From Deinandra increscens subsp. villosa (lineage: Eukaryota > Streptophyta > Magnoliopsida > Asterales > Asteraceae), in assembly GCA_039602395.1 (NCBI GenBank), contig JBCNJP010000023.1:26085061-26149060 (forward strand): 64,000 bases of DNA. The letters are read 5' to 3'. This document shows, one piece after another, positions 25,089 to 36,292 of the stretch (within the stretch, counting starts at the first letter, position 1; each line of letters opens with the position of its first letter). The notes beneath the pieces were generated by a model. That model saw only the letters and a list, made by a program, of their open reading frames with translations, searched no databases and was not told the origin of the DNA. The position numbers were made by a program, and so were the translations under genes.

Positions 25089-25241
25089 ATTGCCCCCGAA
25101 TCTCGGCTGCCTGTGGATAAGATTTACAGCTGGCGATATTCGCTTAAACCTAGAAGTTCACGGTGTGATCACGGTAAAAACAGTTGCGATGGGACGTTTT
25201 TTACGGCGTCCGGCTGATGGGATAGCCATCATTACTTTTCT

Positions 25242-25251
25242 TTAAATACAA
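25242..25251 (+). promoter_or_regulatory. TATA-like box for the antisense gene
   Basis: CTTTAAATACAAG reads on the plus strand about 120 bp upstream of the ATG at 25370, followed by a pyrimidine-rich leader. Its position suits a promoter for a transcript antisense to the retrotransposon. This rests on sequence only. Confidence 0.35.
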
Positions 25252-25369
25252 GATTCCGAGATCATAACTTCACCATCTTCTTCCAAATACCCTTTCGAGC
25301 TTCTTCGTCATTCCAGGTCAGTTTCTTCTTTTCTTCTCCGGCTTCTTTTTGTTTGACTTAATTTCGGCA

Positions 25370-26788
25370 ATGGCGAAGAAGAACACTCGTTCCGCCACTC
25401 CTTCCTCCTCGTTGAACATCGAGGATTTCGTCGATCAGGGAATTCTTCCTTATAATGAGGAAGAAACCTGCAATTTCTCCGACGGCGATATCCGTCAGTT
25501 GAAGGAGTCTGGTCTTTTTCCGCCGTCGGCCGTCATTCGGAGTTTCGATTCCCGGCTGAAGGCCGATTGCATGTCCAAAACTTGGGTTTGCTTTCTCTAC
25601 TACCCTTTCCTTCTCGGAATGTCCTATCCCTTTCCGGCCATCGTAAACGAAATTTTCAAAATCGATCACTCCTACTGATAGAACCTTTGCCATCGAGAGT
25701 GCCAATGAGCTTCTTTGAATTTTGCCAATGAGCTTTTAATGTTTCTTGTAGCTCCCAAATTTTCTGATCTTGTTGAAGTGACTGAGGAAGCTGTAGAGAG
25801 GACTGCCTCTTTCCTGGATATCCCACCTGCTGATAGAACCTTTGCCATCGAGAGTGCCAACAGCGAGCAAATCTTCTCAATCGATCACTCAGAAGCCGTC
25901 ATGTCTAGTATGTATTTGAACTTCTCGAGCACATGTTTTGAATTAGGCTTCCTAATCCTGACTGCTTTCTTTATTTCATGCCAGCAGCTCTTAAGCCTGC
26001 AACTGGACTCTCCCTGGATGATCTGACCTCCTACCTGGAGATGAAGGAGGAGAAGCCCGAGCCCCTGACCAGCATCCGGCCTCCCACTACCAGGGCCAAA
26101 ACAGCTTCCTCCAGCAAGAAGAGGAAGGGCTCGGAGGGTACTGTATTCCTGGAGAGCTTTGATGGACTGAGCCCCGCGAAGACTGGCAACAAGCTTCTGA
26201 GCCTGCATAAAACGACAAAACTGGTAAGTGTAAACATAGGATTCTCATACCTTAGCGGCATCCGGAAAATGGCTGAGATTCCTAATTGATTTCAGTGTCT
26301 TTCTTTCACAGGGCATCGAGCAGCTTAGCGCTGCGTGCATTGAGGCTGAGACTAAGCTGGCGGTGGTCCAATAGAAGCTTGATGAGGCAAGGGACACCAT
26401 CCGCATCCAAGGTGAGATAGCTGAGGGCAAAACCCGTGATTATGAGCACAAGCTGAGGGAGCAGGAGTTGAGGTTCCAAGTGGCCGCGCAGACGGAGGAT
26501 GCCATCTCGAAGCAGTCAGCCGCTCGCAGCGTGCTCCAAGCAATGCTGAAGATGGCAGCAGAAGCTCAGGCTGAGGGGGTCACTTGCTCGAAATGGACGA
26601 TGGATGCCTGGAAGCTATCCTTGGAGAAACTGGAGAAGGCTGGAATTCCAACTAGTGAGGATAAGCCTCCTTTGGTTGAAGCTGCCGGTGCTGATGCGGG
26701 TGAAAAGGGGAAGTCTGTGGAGAAGGCAGGCGGGAAGCTGGAGGTTCCCGAGAAGGCGATGGGCGATGAAGATGATGCAATGGTCTGA
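25370..26788 (+). pseudogene. Antisense extra gene of the Tat element, three exons, broken
   Basis: It lies between integrase and the 3' LTR on the opposite strand. The ATG at 25370 starts MAKKNTRS; FPPSAVIRSF and YPFPAIVNEIF resemble the N-terminus of the Transposase_28 / plant mobile domain-like proteins known as extra ORFs of Tat elements. Exon 1 25370-25907, intron 25908-25984 (GT-AG), exon 2 25985-26223, intron 26224-26311 (GTAAGT ... TTTCACAG), exon 3 26312-26788. The C-terminus is helical and Glu/Lys/Ala-rich. Defects: the middle of the domain is missing, TGA at 25676-25678 lies at a 31-bp direct repeat (25675-25705 and 25830-25860), and TAG is at 26372-26374. The splice sites and frame continuity argue for a once-expressed gene. 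Confidence 0.7.
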
Positions 26789-28213
26789 GCCCTCTTTTTT
26801 AGTCTGTAGTTTGTTTTGGCGATGTGTATGTCTTCAAACAATTTCCTTTCCTTGTCTTTGCTATAACAATACTAGAACAAGTAACAACAATGGTTGGGGA
26901 TCCTGGTGGAGGGATCTTGCAGTTTGCAAGACGAAGCCAGGGTTCCCAATAAGCTTTTGACCTATGAGCTTCCCAAGGGGAGGGATCCTGAGGTTTTCAG
27001 GACGAACCTTGGGGAGCTCAAATCCCGTTTTATTATGTTAATGATATTACCGTATTTTGATCATTTCGATTATGTTTTGTATCTACTTTGTATATTTCTA
27101 GAAATTCGAAACATAGTTGGTAACAAAAATTCATCTAAATCAATTATCAATTTTGTAGTGAAGTTTAAAATTTCCATAGGGTTAAGGTCAATTGAATCAA
27201 ACAAACATACTATTCTAGCCTTTAGAATCTTGCTTAGGCAATAATCTTTATATAATCGAGAATCCTATCAGGAAATCTCACTGGAATCCTGACAGGTTAC
27301 CTTATAGAGTTTTAGACCGTTGACTTTAGGATTCTGACGAGAATCTCATTCATGTCGGAACTTGTGATCTTGGGAAGACCTTTCCTTAGGATTCTAACAG
27401 GAATCCTAACCAAATATAATCTTTCGCAGCTCAAAACCTCAATCGACTTCTCGATTCAAACAACCATCTCTTCTTTCACCTTGTTTGGGGTTCATACAGG
27501 AATCCTAAATACACTTTTCTTGGAACTCGTCTCAACTTCCTCCAGAACCTGAAACAATCATAAGAAGCTTCTTGGCCTCCAGCCGAAGCTAATGCTTCCG
27601 AGAGTAAGTTAAGTTTAAAAATAAGCTGGGAATAAACCCAGGATTCTTGGGACTAAGCCAAAACTGGGGACAAGCCCGATAAACTTGGGAATAAGCCAAA
27701 ACTAGCTAGGGACAAGCCCATACGTATGTGACATGAAAATGCCAAAACCTTAGATAACACGTCAGTGTTATAAACCTTGAGAATCCTCCCAGCAGCCTCT
27801 AGTGACAAGATTGTCAGCCACCCCTGGAGTGGACTGGTCCTGCCACCTTTAGCATACTAGGGGACAACGTGCGCTACTGGCGAGGGTCGTGCGCTACTGG
27901 CGATTACCCAAACTTAGGAGAGGAGTCAGCCTCTCAAACCTTAGAAGGTATGCAGGATACCTTAAACGTAGGAGAGGTGGCCAACCTCTAACTGGGGATA
28001 TACCCAAATTTCTCTTGGATTCTCAAAATCTGCAAAACACTCAACGCTTGGTGAGGGGTGGGTGTTAGCTTAGCTAACACCACTCCGATGCTTAAGTCAG
28101 TAATGAGTCATAAAAATAATAAGAATAAATTGAAATAGAATTAGTACACGTACCTTGGATTATTTATACAGTGAGGATCCTTGGGATTTTACCTGAGATT
28201 CTCAGTGGGATTC
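26789..28213. other. Tat 3' non-coding tail
   Basis: No gene. It is rich in AGGATTC, GGAATCCTG and GGATCCTG words. CGTGCGCTACTGGCGA is repeated near 27869 and 27888. It lies between the integrase stop and the antisense gene's end. Confidence 0.6.
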
Positions 28214-31200
28214 TCACATAAAATAGGCTTTAAGGTGGACAGCATTCCAAGCTCTTGGCAGAGGTTCTCCTTCCATATTTATCAGACGGTATGCCCCCTT
28301 TCCTTCTTCAGAGTCTATAAGGTAAGGGCCTTTCCACTTGGGTGCCAACTTCCCATCAGCAGGATTGGTAGTATTCTGAAAGGCTTTCCTCAAGACCAAG
28401 TCACCTACTTGGAATCTTCTCAGCCTGGTGTTCTTGTTATAAGATTTTGCTATCCGCTGCTGATAAGATGTCATTCGGATTCTGGCCATATCTCTGAGCT
28501 CCTCAACTGTTTCGAGATCCTGAAGGAGATTCTGGCTGTTGGTTTCAGGATCCTGGCAGTTGACTCTGGCTGTCGGGAATACCATCTCTGTAGGGATCAC
28601 AGCTTCTGCCCCAAACACTAACGAGAATGGCGTTTGGCCAGTAGCATTTTTAGGTGTAGTTCTGTCTGCCCAAAGGACAAACGGCAGCTCCTCAGCCCAT
28701 TTCCCTTTCTTGGAGCCCAGCTTTTTCTTGAGGTTGTTGATTATGATCTTATTGCTAGATTCTGCCTGCCCATTAGCCTGAGGGTGGACAGGTGTTGAAG
28801 TGATCATCTTGATGCCCCAGCTTTCACAAAAGCTTGTAGTTCTCTTGCCTATAAACTGGGAGCCATTGTCGCATATGATTTCTGCCGGAATCCCAAATCT
28901 GGTGAGGATGTTTCTTTTGATGAAGGATATCACTTCTTTTTCTCTCACTTGAACATAGGCTTCTGCTTCAATCCACTTGGAGAAGTAATCCGTCATGGCA
29001 AGCATAAACACCTTTCCTCCGGGAGCCTTCGGCAGCTTACCCACAATATCCATACCCCACTTCATGAATGGCCATGGGGATATTATAGGATGCAGATGCT
29101 CAGCAGGTTGGTGGAGGATATTTCCATGCCTTTGACAAGCATCGCACTTCTGTGAGAAGCTCGCAACATCTTTCTTCATGGTTGGCCAATAATACCCGAA
29201 TCTGAGAACTTTAGAGAACAGTGCTCTGCCCCCGGTATGGTTCCCACAATCTCCACTGTGGATGTCTTCAAGCACCTCTAGAGCTTCTGACTTCTCTAAG
29301 CACCTTAAGTAGACACCTGCAAGAGATCTTCTATATAGGATATTATCAATTATAGTATAGGGTACTACCTTTGTGCGAAAAGCTCTGGGATTTTCGCCCT
29401 TGGGAATCTCCCCGTCTTTTAGATACTTCCTGATCGGGTAGGTCCAGGATTCTCGAGCATCTTCAGGATTCTCAACATCTGCGCCTGCATTATTGTCAAC
29501 AGCCTGAGCTTCCTGTAGAACTATCGCTGGCGTCAAGATGTGAGTTATTGGAATTTTGACATCCTCAGGAATCCTGAGCGATGAGGCCAAGTTTGCCAAG
29601 GCATCGGCTTCTGCATTATCTTCTCTTGGTACCTGCGAAATACCAAAATTTTCAAAAAATAGAGACAATTTTTTAACAATTTCAAGATATTTGATCAGAT
29701 TCTCCCCTCTCACTGCATAAGAGCCATTAAATTGGTTAGTTAATAAGAGAGAATCAACAAACACTTGTATAGATAGGATTCCCATGTCCCTAGCCAGCTG
29801 TAATCCAGCAATTAAAGCTTCATATTCAGCTTCATTGTTGGTAGCCTGGAATTCACAGGATATGGATAGAGGTATTATGTCCCCCTGTGGCGATTTTAGC
29901 AGGATTCCCAGTCCTGTTCCTCTGATATTTGAGGAGCCGTCAGTATAGAGGATCCAGTCTTCCTTGAGCTTCTCAAGCTGCTAGACTTCCTTCTCAACTT
30001 CTGGTTCAATGTCAGTGCTGAAATCCGCCACAAAGTCAGCTAATGCTTGGGACTTGATTGCTGTTCTTGGTTCATACTTGATGTCATAGGCACTCAGCTT
30101 GACTGCCCACTTAGCCATCCTTCCTGACATTTCTGGCTTCCTGAGAACTGCCTTGATAGGATAATTAGATATCACAACTATAGTATGGGTTTCAAAATAA
30201 TGTCTGAGTTTAGTGGAAGCCATTATAAGAGATAAAATTAATTTTTCAAGGTGAGAATACCTGGATTATGCGTCTAGCAGAGTTTTACTTATATAATATA
30301 CCGGATGCTGCTGACCTTGATGGTCTTTTACCAGAACTGCACTGATTGAGCTTCCGGAAACTGCGAGATATAAATATAGTGGCTCCCCATCTTCTGGTTC
30401 CATTAGCAACGGGGCTGCTGACAGGTAGTCTTTCAGGCACTTCAGGGCTTCTTCATGCTTCTCAGTCCATTCGAATTTCTTATTTTTCCTCAGGATATCG
30501 TAGAAATCCTTACTCTTTTCCGAGGATCTTGAAATGAATCTGTTGAGTGCTGCGATTCTTCCTGTCAACCTTTGTACTTCTTTTACGTTTGATGGGGACT
30601 TCAAATTTAGGATTTCCTTGATCTGCTCTGGGCTTGCTTCGATCCCTCTTTCGGTAACCATATATCCTAAGAATTTTCCAGCTCGCACCCCAAAGTGGCA
30701 CTTAGAGGGGTTGAGCTTCATGTTATACTGATCAATGATATCGAAGGCCATTTGGAGATCCCTGACATGATGTTCAGCTTTTTTGGACTTCACTACCATG
30801 TCATCTATGTAGACTTCCATCGTGTCCCCCAGTTGCTCTTTGAACATCATATTGACGAGCCTCTGGTAGGTGGCACCTGCATTTCTTAAACCAAAGGGCA
30901 TAGCAGTGTAACGATATATACCTGTTGGAGTCATAAATGTCGTATGCTCCTGATCGCATGGTTCCATCTGAATTTGTTGGAATCCTGCTGAAGCATCCAT
31001 GAAGGTGAGCATCTCGTGACCAGCCGTAGCATCCACCATAGCATCAATATGTGGAAGTGGAAAGAGATCCTTAGGACATGCTTTGTTCAAGTCTGTGTAA
31101 TCAACACAAACTCTCCACTTTCCATTCTTCTTCTGGACCACCACCACATTTGCTAGCCACCTAGGATATTTGACTTCTCTGATCATCTTTGTTTTGAGAA

Positions 31201-31516
31201 GCTTGTCGACTTCCTCTTGGATGATTACGTTCTTCTCTGGAGCGAACTTCCTCCTTTTTTGCTGTGTAGGCCTGAAAGAAGGGTCTAAACCAAGTTTATG
31301 AGTAATTACATGTTTAGGGATACCTGTCATGTCTTCATGCCTCCAGGAGAAAGTTGAAGTTCTAGCTTTGAGAAGCTGAAATAATTCCTGCTCAACATTG
31401 GTTTGGATGCTTGTTCCCACGAGCACCTTGATTTCAGGATTCCCAGGGTTTAGAGGCACTTCTTTGACTTCCAGCTCCCTGTCCTCCTGCACCTTAGGTG
31501 CCTTTTTCTGTAATTG
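28214..31516 (-). pseudogene. Tat RT - RNase H - RNase H2 - integrase
   Basis: One frame from just after the TAG at 31517-31519 to the stop at 28214. RT (31492-30800) carries YIDDMVVKS. RNase H spans about 30500-29990. An archaeal-type RNase H (WILYTDGSSN, NNEAEYEALIAGL) lies at 29960-29600. Integrase has an HHCC finger (CDACQRHGN) near 29140 and a DDE core (MDIVGKLP, ICDNGSQF, QAESSNK). Two in-frame stops: TAA at 30266-30268 and TAG at 29981-29983. The 523 codons 29785-28214 are fully open. Apart from these two stops the enzyme set is complete, which is surprising given how different the LTRs are. Confidence 0.92.
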
Positions 31517-32220
31517 CTATCCCTTCGTCACCATAGTTGTGTTCTTCATCGAAGTTGAGTAACAGTTCTTGGCTTCCTGCTGATCACTTTCAATTCTTAC
31601 AACTCCCCAGGGTGTAGGAAGCTTGATACACTGGTGATAGGTTGAAGGGACTGCCTTCATCTCGTGGATCCAAGGCCTGCCAAGAATAATATTGCAACAA
31701 GAGAGAGAATATATAACACTGAATTTTTGCATAGAGTTTACCCCCTCTATATATACCGGCAGCCTGATATCCCCAACGGTGCTTTTAGTTTCACCGCTGA
31801 AGCCAACCAGGACTGAGGATCTTGCAACTATTTCAGTTTCTGGGATCCCCATCTTTTTTAGCACATCAAGACGGATTATGTTTACTGAGCTTCCATTATC
31901 AATCAGGATCCTGCGAACAAAATGGTAAGCAATATATAAAGTAACCACAAGACTATCATGATGAGGATCTGAACATGAGAACGGTCACTCTCATCAAAAG
32001 ATATAAGTTTGTCCTGAGTCAGGGTGGATGTCCGGACAGGTCTGTCACCCTGTTCAGATTTGGACTCCTTAGCATGCTTCTTGGCTGAGGAATACGAAGT
32101 GCCGCAGATGTCTGAGCCTCCTGAGATGAAGTTGATTATCTGGGCATCCTGTGGCGGAGAAGCTGCTCTCTGAGGCACCTTATCGGCTTCCTGAGTCTTG
32201 ACCTTCTTTCTGCCTATCAA
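31517..32220 (-). pseudogene. Tat gag C-terminus and protease (left copy of the duplication)
   Basis: 32220-31903 is the end of gag (RKKVKTQEADKVPQRAAS). 31948-31517 is the aspartic protease with ILIDNGSSVNII and the flap-like ILGRPWIHEMK. It ends at TAG 31517-31519, directly in frame with RT and followed by CAA TTA. The gag-to-protease join is shifted between frames. This is the left member of a tandem pair with 33020-33788. Confidence 0.85.
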
Positions 32221-32281
32221 ATCTTTAAGATGCCCCTTGCTGAGTAGATAGCTGATTTCCTTTCGGAGTGCTATACATTCG

Positions 32282-33367
32282 TCAGTTAGATTTCACCACC
32301 ATATCATCTATGTAGACTTCCATCATGTCCCCCAGTTGCTCTTTAAACATCATATTGACGAGCCTCTGGTAGGTGGCACCTGCATTTCTCAAACCAAAAG
32401 GCATAGCAGTATAACAGTAGATACGTGTTGGAGTTATAAATGCCGTATGCTCCTGGTCATATGGTTCCATATGAATTTGCTGGAATCCTGCTGAGGCGTC
32501 CATGAAAGTGAGCATCTCGTGGCTGGTCGTGGCATCCACCATTGCATCAATATGGGGAAGTGGAAAAGGATCCTTAGGACATGCCTTATATAAGTCCGTG
32601 TAATCAACACAGACTCTCCACTTTCCATTCTTCTTCTGGACCACCACCACATTTGCTAGCCATTTAGGATATTTGACTTCTCTAATCATCTTGGTTTTGA
32701 GAAGCTTGTCAACTTCCTCCTGGATGATTATATTCTTATAGGAGTGAACTTCCTTCTTTTTTGCTGTATAGGCCTGAAAGAAGGATCTAAACCAAGTTTG
32801 TGAGTAATAACATGTTTAGGGATACCTGTCATGTCCTCGTGCTTCCAGGCGAAAGTCGAGGTTCTGGCCTCGAGAAGCTGAATTAATTTTTGTTCAACAT
32901 TCGCTAGGATGCATGCTCCTACGAGCACCTTGATTTCAGGATTCTCAGGGTCAAGAAGGACTTCTTTAACATCAAGCTCCCTGTCCTTCTGTAATTCAAG
33001 TGCCCTTTTTCTGTAATTACTATCCCTTCGTCACCTTTGTGGTATTCTTCATTGACGTTGAGTAACAGTTCTTGGCTTCCTGTTGGTAGCTTTCAATCCT
33101 CACTACTCCCCAAGGTGTAGGAAGCTTGATGCATTGATGATAGGTTGAAGGGACCACTTTCATCTCATGTATCCATGGCCTGCCCAGAATTATATTGCAA
33201 CAAGAAAGAGAATCTATAACACAAAATTTTTGCATAGAGTTTACCCCTTCTATGTATACCGGCAACCTGATATCCCCAACGGTGCTTTTAGTTTCACCGC
33301 TGAAGCCAACTAGGACTGAGGACCTTGCAACTATCTCAGTTTCTGGGATCCCCATCTTTTTTAGCAC
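32282..33367 (-). pseudogene. Tat protease and RT fragment (right copy of the duplication)
   Basis: Protease 33367-33020, then RT 32928-32282, which ends at the YIDDMVVKS motif where the left copy begins. The same TAG separates protease from RT (33020-33022), but the next codon is TAA instead of CAA. A frame break lies near 32735. This copy cannot make a complete RT. Confidence 0.85.
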
Positions 33368-33652
33368 ATCAAGACGGATTATGTTTACTAAGCTTCCATT
33401 ATCGATCAGAATCCTGCAGACAAAATGGTTAGAAATATATAAAGTAACTATAAGACTATCATAATGAGGATTCTGAACATGTGAACGGTCGCTCTCATCA
33501 AAGGATATGAGCTAGTCATGGGTTAGGGTGGACGTCTGGATTGGTCTATCACCCTATTCAGATTTGGATTCCTTAGCATGCTTCTTGGCTGAGGAATACG
33601 AAGTGCCGCATATGTCTGAGCCTCCTGAGATGAAGTTAATTATTTGAGCATC

Positions 33653-35570
33653 CTAAGGTGGAGAAGCGGCTCTCTGAGGAACCTTGTCGGCTTCTTGAGT
33701 CTTGATCTTTTTTCTACCTATCAACTCTTTAAGATGCCCCTTACTGAGTAGATAACTAATTTCCTTTCGGAGCGCTATGCATTCGTCTGTTAGGTGGCCA
33801 AAATCTTCGTGGAAGGCGCACCACTTGGTTTTGTCTTTCCAGGATCCCTGCTTATCATTTTTTCTAGGCCATCTTGCCTTTTCACCAAGATCCTGCATTG
33901 CACACATTAGGCCACCAATATCAATAGAAAAACAATACTCATATACCTTAGGATACTCCTTATCATCGTCATCCTGCTCTACAGCATTGACTTTGTGATT
34001 ATCTGGTTTGGAGTATGGACGAGATCTATACGGCTTCCCGGGGATTCCGCCTTCTTGCTGTTAGGATCATATTTAGGAACATCCAATCTTTGGTGGATCT
34101 TTTTGTCATCTTCCAAACGAATAAACCTTAAGGCTCTGTGTCGTACTTCATCGAGATTCCTGCAAGGAGTCATGACAAGATCATCATAAAAACGTGAATC
34201 TTTAGAGAGCCCCATCTTAAAGGCTTCGACGGCTGCCGCCAAATCCAGATTAGGGATCTTGAGGGATTCTCGTCCGAATCTAGCAATATATTCTCTGAGC
34301 GACTCATCTGGCTTCTGAACTATTCGGCATAGGTCACCTGTGAGCTTCTCAAAGGTTCTGCTGCAAGAAAACTATTTGTTAAACAGGTTAACTAAATGAG
34401 AAAATGACGTAATAGTGTTAGGATGGATGCTCAGTAGCCATTTCATGGCTGGTCCTGTTAAGGTTGAACCAAAGCCTTTGCATAGACAGGCTTCTTTGAT
34501 TTCTATCGGAATGGGGTTGATCTCCATACGCTCCCTGTAATGTGCCACATGTTCTTCAGGATCCGTAGTTCCATCGTGAAACTTCATGCTTAGAGTTTGA
34601 AAACGTTTCGGGATCTCAACTTGAGAAATCGGCCAAGCAAATCTGGAGATCTTGTGGCTTTCCAAAGGAACCTCAGGAATAGGTTCCAGGATCCCTGGAA
34701 CATATCATATCATCAGTTTTAACTTCTGGAGCTCCCTGGCGATACTTGGATGAATACCTGCATCATAAGGAGTACCCTGGTTAGAAATGACAGGAACTGA
34801 ATTCGACACATTACCTGGGCCAGGATTCTGGACTGGGATCCTGGGAGTGTATCCATAGCTCGTTGGGATGCTCGGCTCCGTAGTGGCTACTGCTTGCATG
34901 GGGATGAAGTCACCATCATGCACATATGAGGAGCTGGTCCTGAAGATTCCTGCAGAAACAGAAGGGTTAGAATGCTAATATCCTTGGGGGTTCTGGCCTG
35001 GGTTCCCAGCAGGAAAAGGATATCCTTGAGATGGTGTGGCTAGGGATCCCAACGATAGTGGAATCCAAGGATCATCGGAGCGCGACTGCGAGGATTCTGG
35101 GGGACGGCTCCTGAGAATCCAGCAGTACTCCCTGCATATCCAGCGGCCTGAGAAGTCATTGTAGGGGCTGTAGTGAAGCCTGGTGCTGATTCGTAATTGT
35201 AGCGAGCCGGATCTGAGGATCCTGAGGCGTTGAAGTCGAGATGCCTAGGAAATAGAGGACTTTGTTCCTCCACAGGTTTCTTAGACTTCTTAAGTTCCTC
35301 AATTTCCTTCATCACCGTTTGATTAGTCTTTTCTTGCTGATCCATCTGACTTTTCACCTGCCTGATTAAAGCAAACAAATCATTGTTAGTAATAACAGGA
35401 TCAACAGATTGAACCTGGAATCATGTGAAGACAGGATAGTCAGTTTTTCTCGGCTGCTTGTCCACTTTCTTCTGACGATCATTACTTTTCTTCTGGCATC
35501 CTGGAGCGGAAGGAAGAGGAGGAATGGAGGACGGTGTAGAGGCCAAAACTAACTTTTGTTGGTTTGACAT
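33653..35570 (-). pseudogene. Tat gag, broken
   Basis: The ATG at 35570-35568 starts MSNQQKLVLAS. TGA at 35421-35423 interrupts it in frame. A coiled region rich in Lys/Glu (35378-35250) is followed by a Pro/Gly-rich segment, then the gag core (FAWPISQVEIPKRFQ near 34630; ALRFIRLEDDKK near 34130) and a single CCHC-like motif CAFHEDFGHLTDEC near 33810. Further stops lie near 35040, 34705, 34372 and 33979, with several frame changes. Confidence 0.82.
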
Positions 35571-35633
35571 CTTTGGAGTGGGAGATCAAATGGAGTGGAT
35601 GAAGAATGGAATTTCCTTAGAATGAAGCACCAC

Positions 35634-35654
35634 TTGCCCCACGGTGGGCGCCAA
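35634..35654 (-). other. Tat primer-binding site region
   Basis: The minus strand reads TTTGGCGCCCACCGTGGGGC next to the LTR boundary, a sequence regularly found at this position in Tat elements. I do not assign the tRNA. Confidence 0.7.
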
Positions 35655-35656
35655 AC

Positions 35657-36287
35657 TGTTTTGGTTAAAAATTCACAAGGGAATCTTGTGTTCCAAACTT
35701 AGAATGTGAGGTAGTGTGCTTGTCAATATGCTCGAAATGTAAAGTTGAACACAAGGATGTAACGAGGGAAAAATACAGGATCCTTCGAATTGCCTCTAGG
35801 AATCCTAGCAAAACAACCTTGGGAGCCGGCCTGAAGAGCCTGCTGCCTAACAATTTTATTGATACGAACTAAAGAATTACAAGGGTTTTGGTGGTTTGAT
35901 CAATCGAGCTAAGTGTTACAGAGATTATATGCTATCAGAGCTAAAGTGTGAACAGAGTTGTGTGTCCCTAAGTCGATCGAATCCTCAATTATATAAAGAT
36001 TACAAAAATAACAAACTGTCCGGGATTCCCGGGATCCTATCGCCCAACTAATATAACCGTTAGAGCCACTTTCGTCCACTTGGTCCACGATCTCATTCAA
36101 CTGGAACTTGAATCTCGGAGGTAGTTGATGACTTCAACGGTACCTGGTCAAATAAACACGTGGCAATTATAAGGGTTAGTCGAATAAAACAAGTCAGGAT
36201 ACCTGAACGAGTGAGATTCCCAGACGATAACAGGATTCCTGAACTATGTGAGCTTCCTGCGAGCATCATGAAAATATACCCTCAACA
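35657..36287 (-). repeat. Tat 5' LTR (right)
   Basis: 631 bp starting TGTTTTGGTT. Collinear with the left LTR but strongly diverged. A TATATAAAG-like stretch (AATTATATAAAGATTAC) at about 35990 may hold the promoter. Confidence 0.85.
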
Positions 36288-36292
36288 ATTTC

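Larger units (their letters stand above)
30790..33788 (-). repeat. Tandem duplication of a 1.5-kb gag-protease-RT block
   Basis: The right copy (about 32289-33788) and left copy (about 30790-32288) each run from the gag C-terminus through protease to the RT active site. The junction near 32288 joins gag text (GTCAGTTAG) directly to RT text (ATTTCACCACCATATCATC). The copies differ throughout by scattered substitutions, so the event is not recent. Confidence 0.88.
24451..36287 (-). mobile_element. Tat-lineage Ty3/gypsy element with tandem duplication and antisense gene
   Basis: The left LTR starts TGTTTTGGTC at 24451 and the right LTR ends AACA at 36287. The flanks are GTTTC (24446-24450) and ATTTC (36288-36292), a 5-bp target duplication with one change. 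The PBS region adjoining the right LTR reads TTTGGCGCCCACCGTGGGGC on the minus strand. Order on the minus strand: gag, protease, RT (duplicated), RNase H, a second archaeal-type RNase H, integrase, then a 3-kb tail that holds an antisense ORF. The Tat call rests on YIDDMVVKS in RT and the second RNase H before integrase. The two LTRs differ at roughly a quarter of positions, far more than the coding decay would suggest. Confidence 0.88.
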
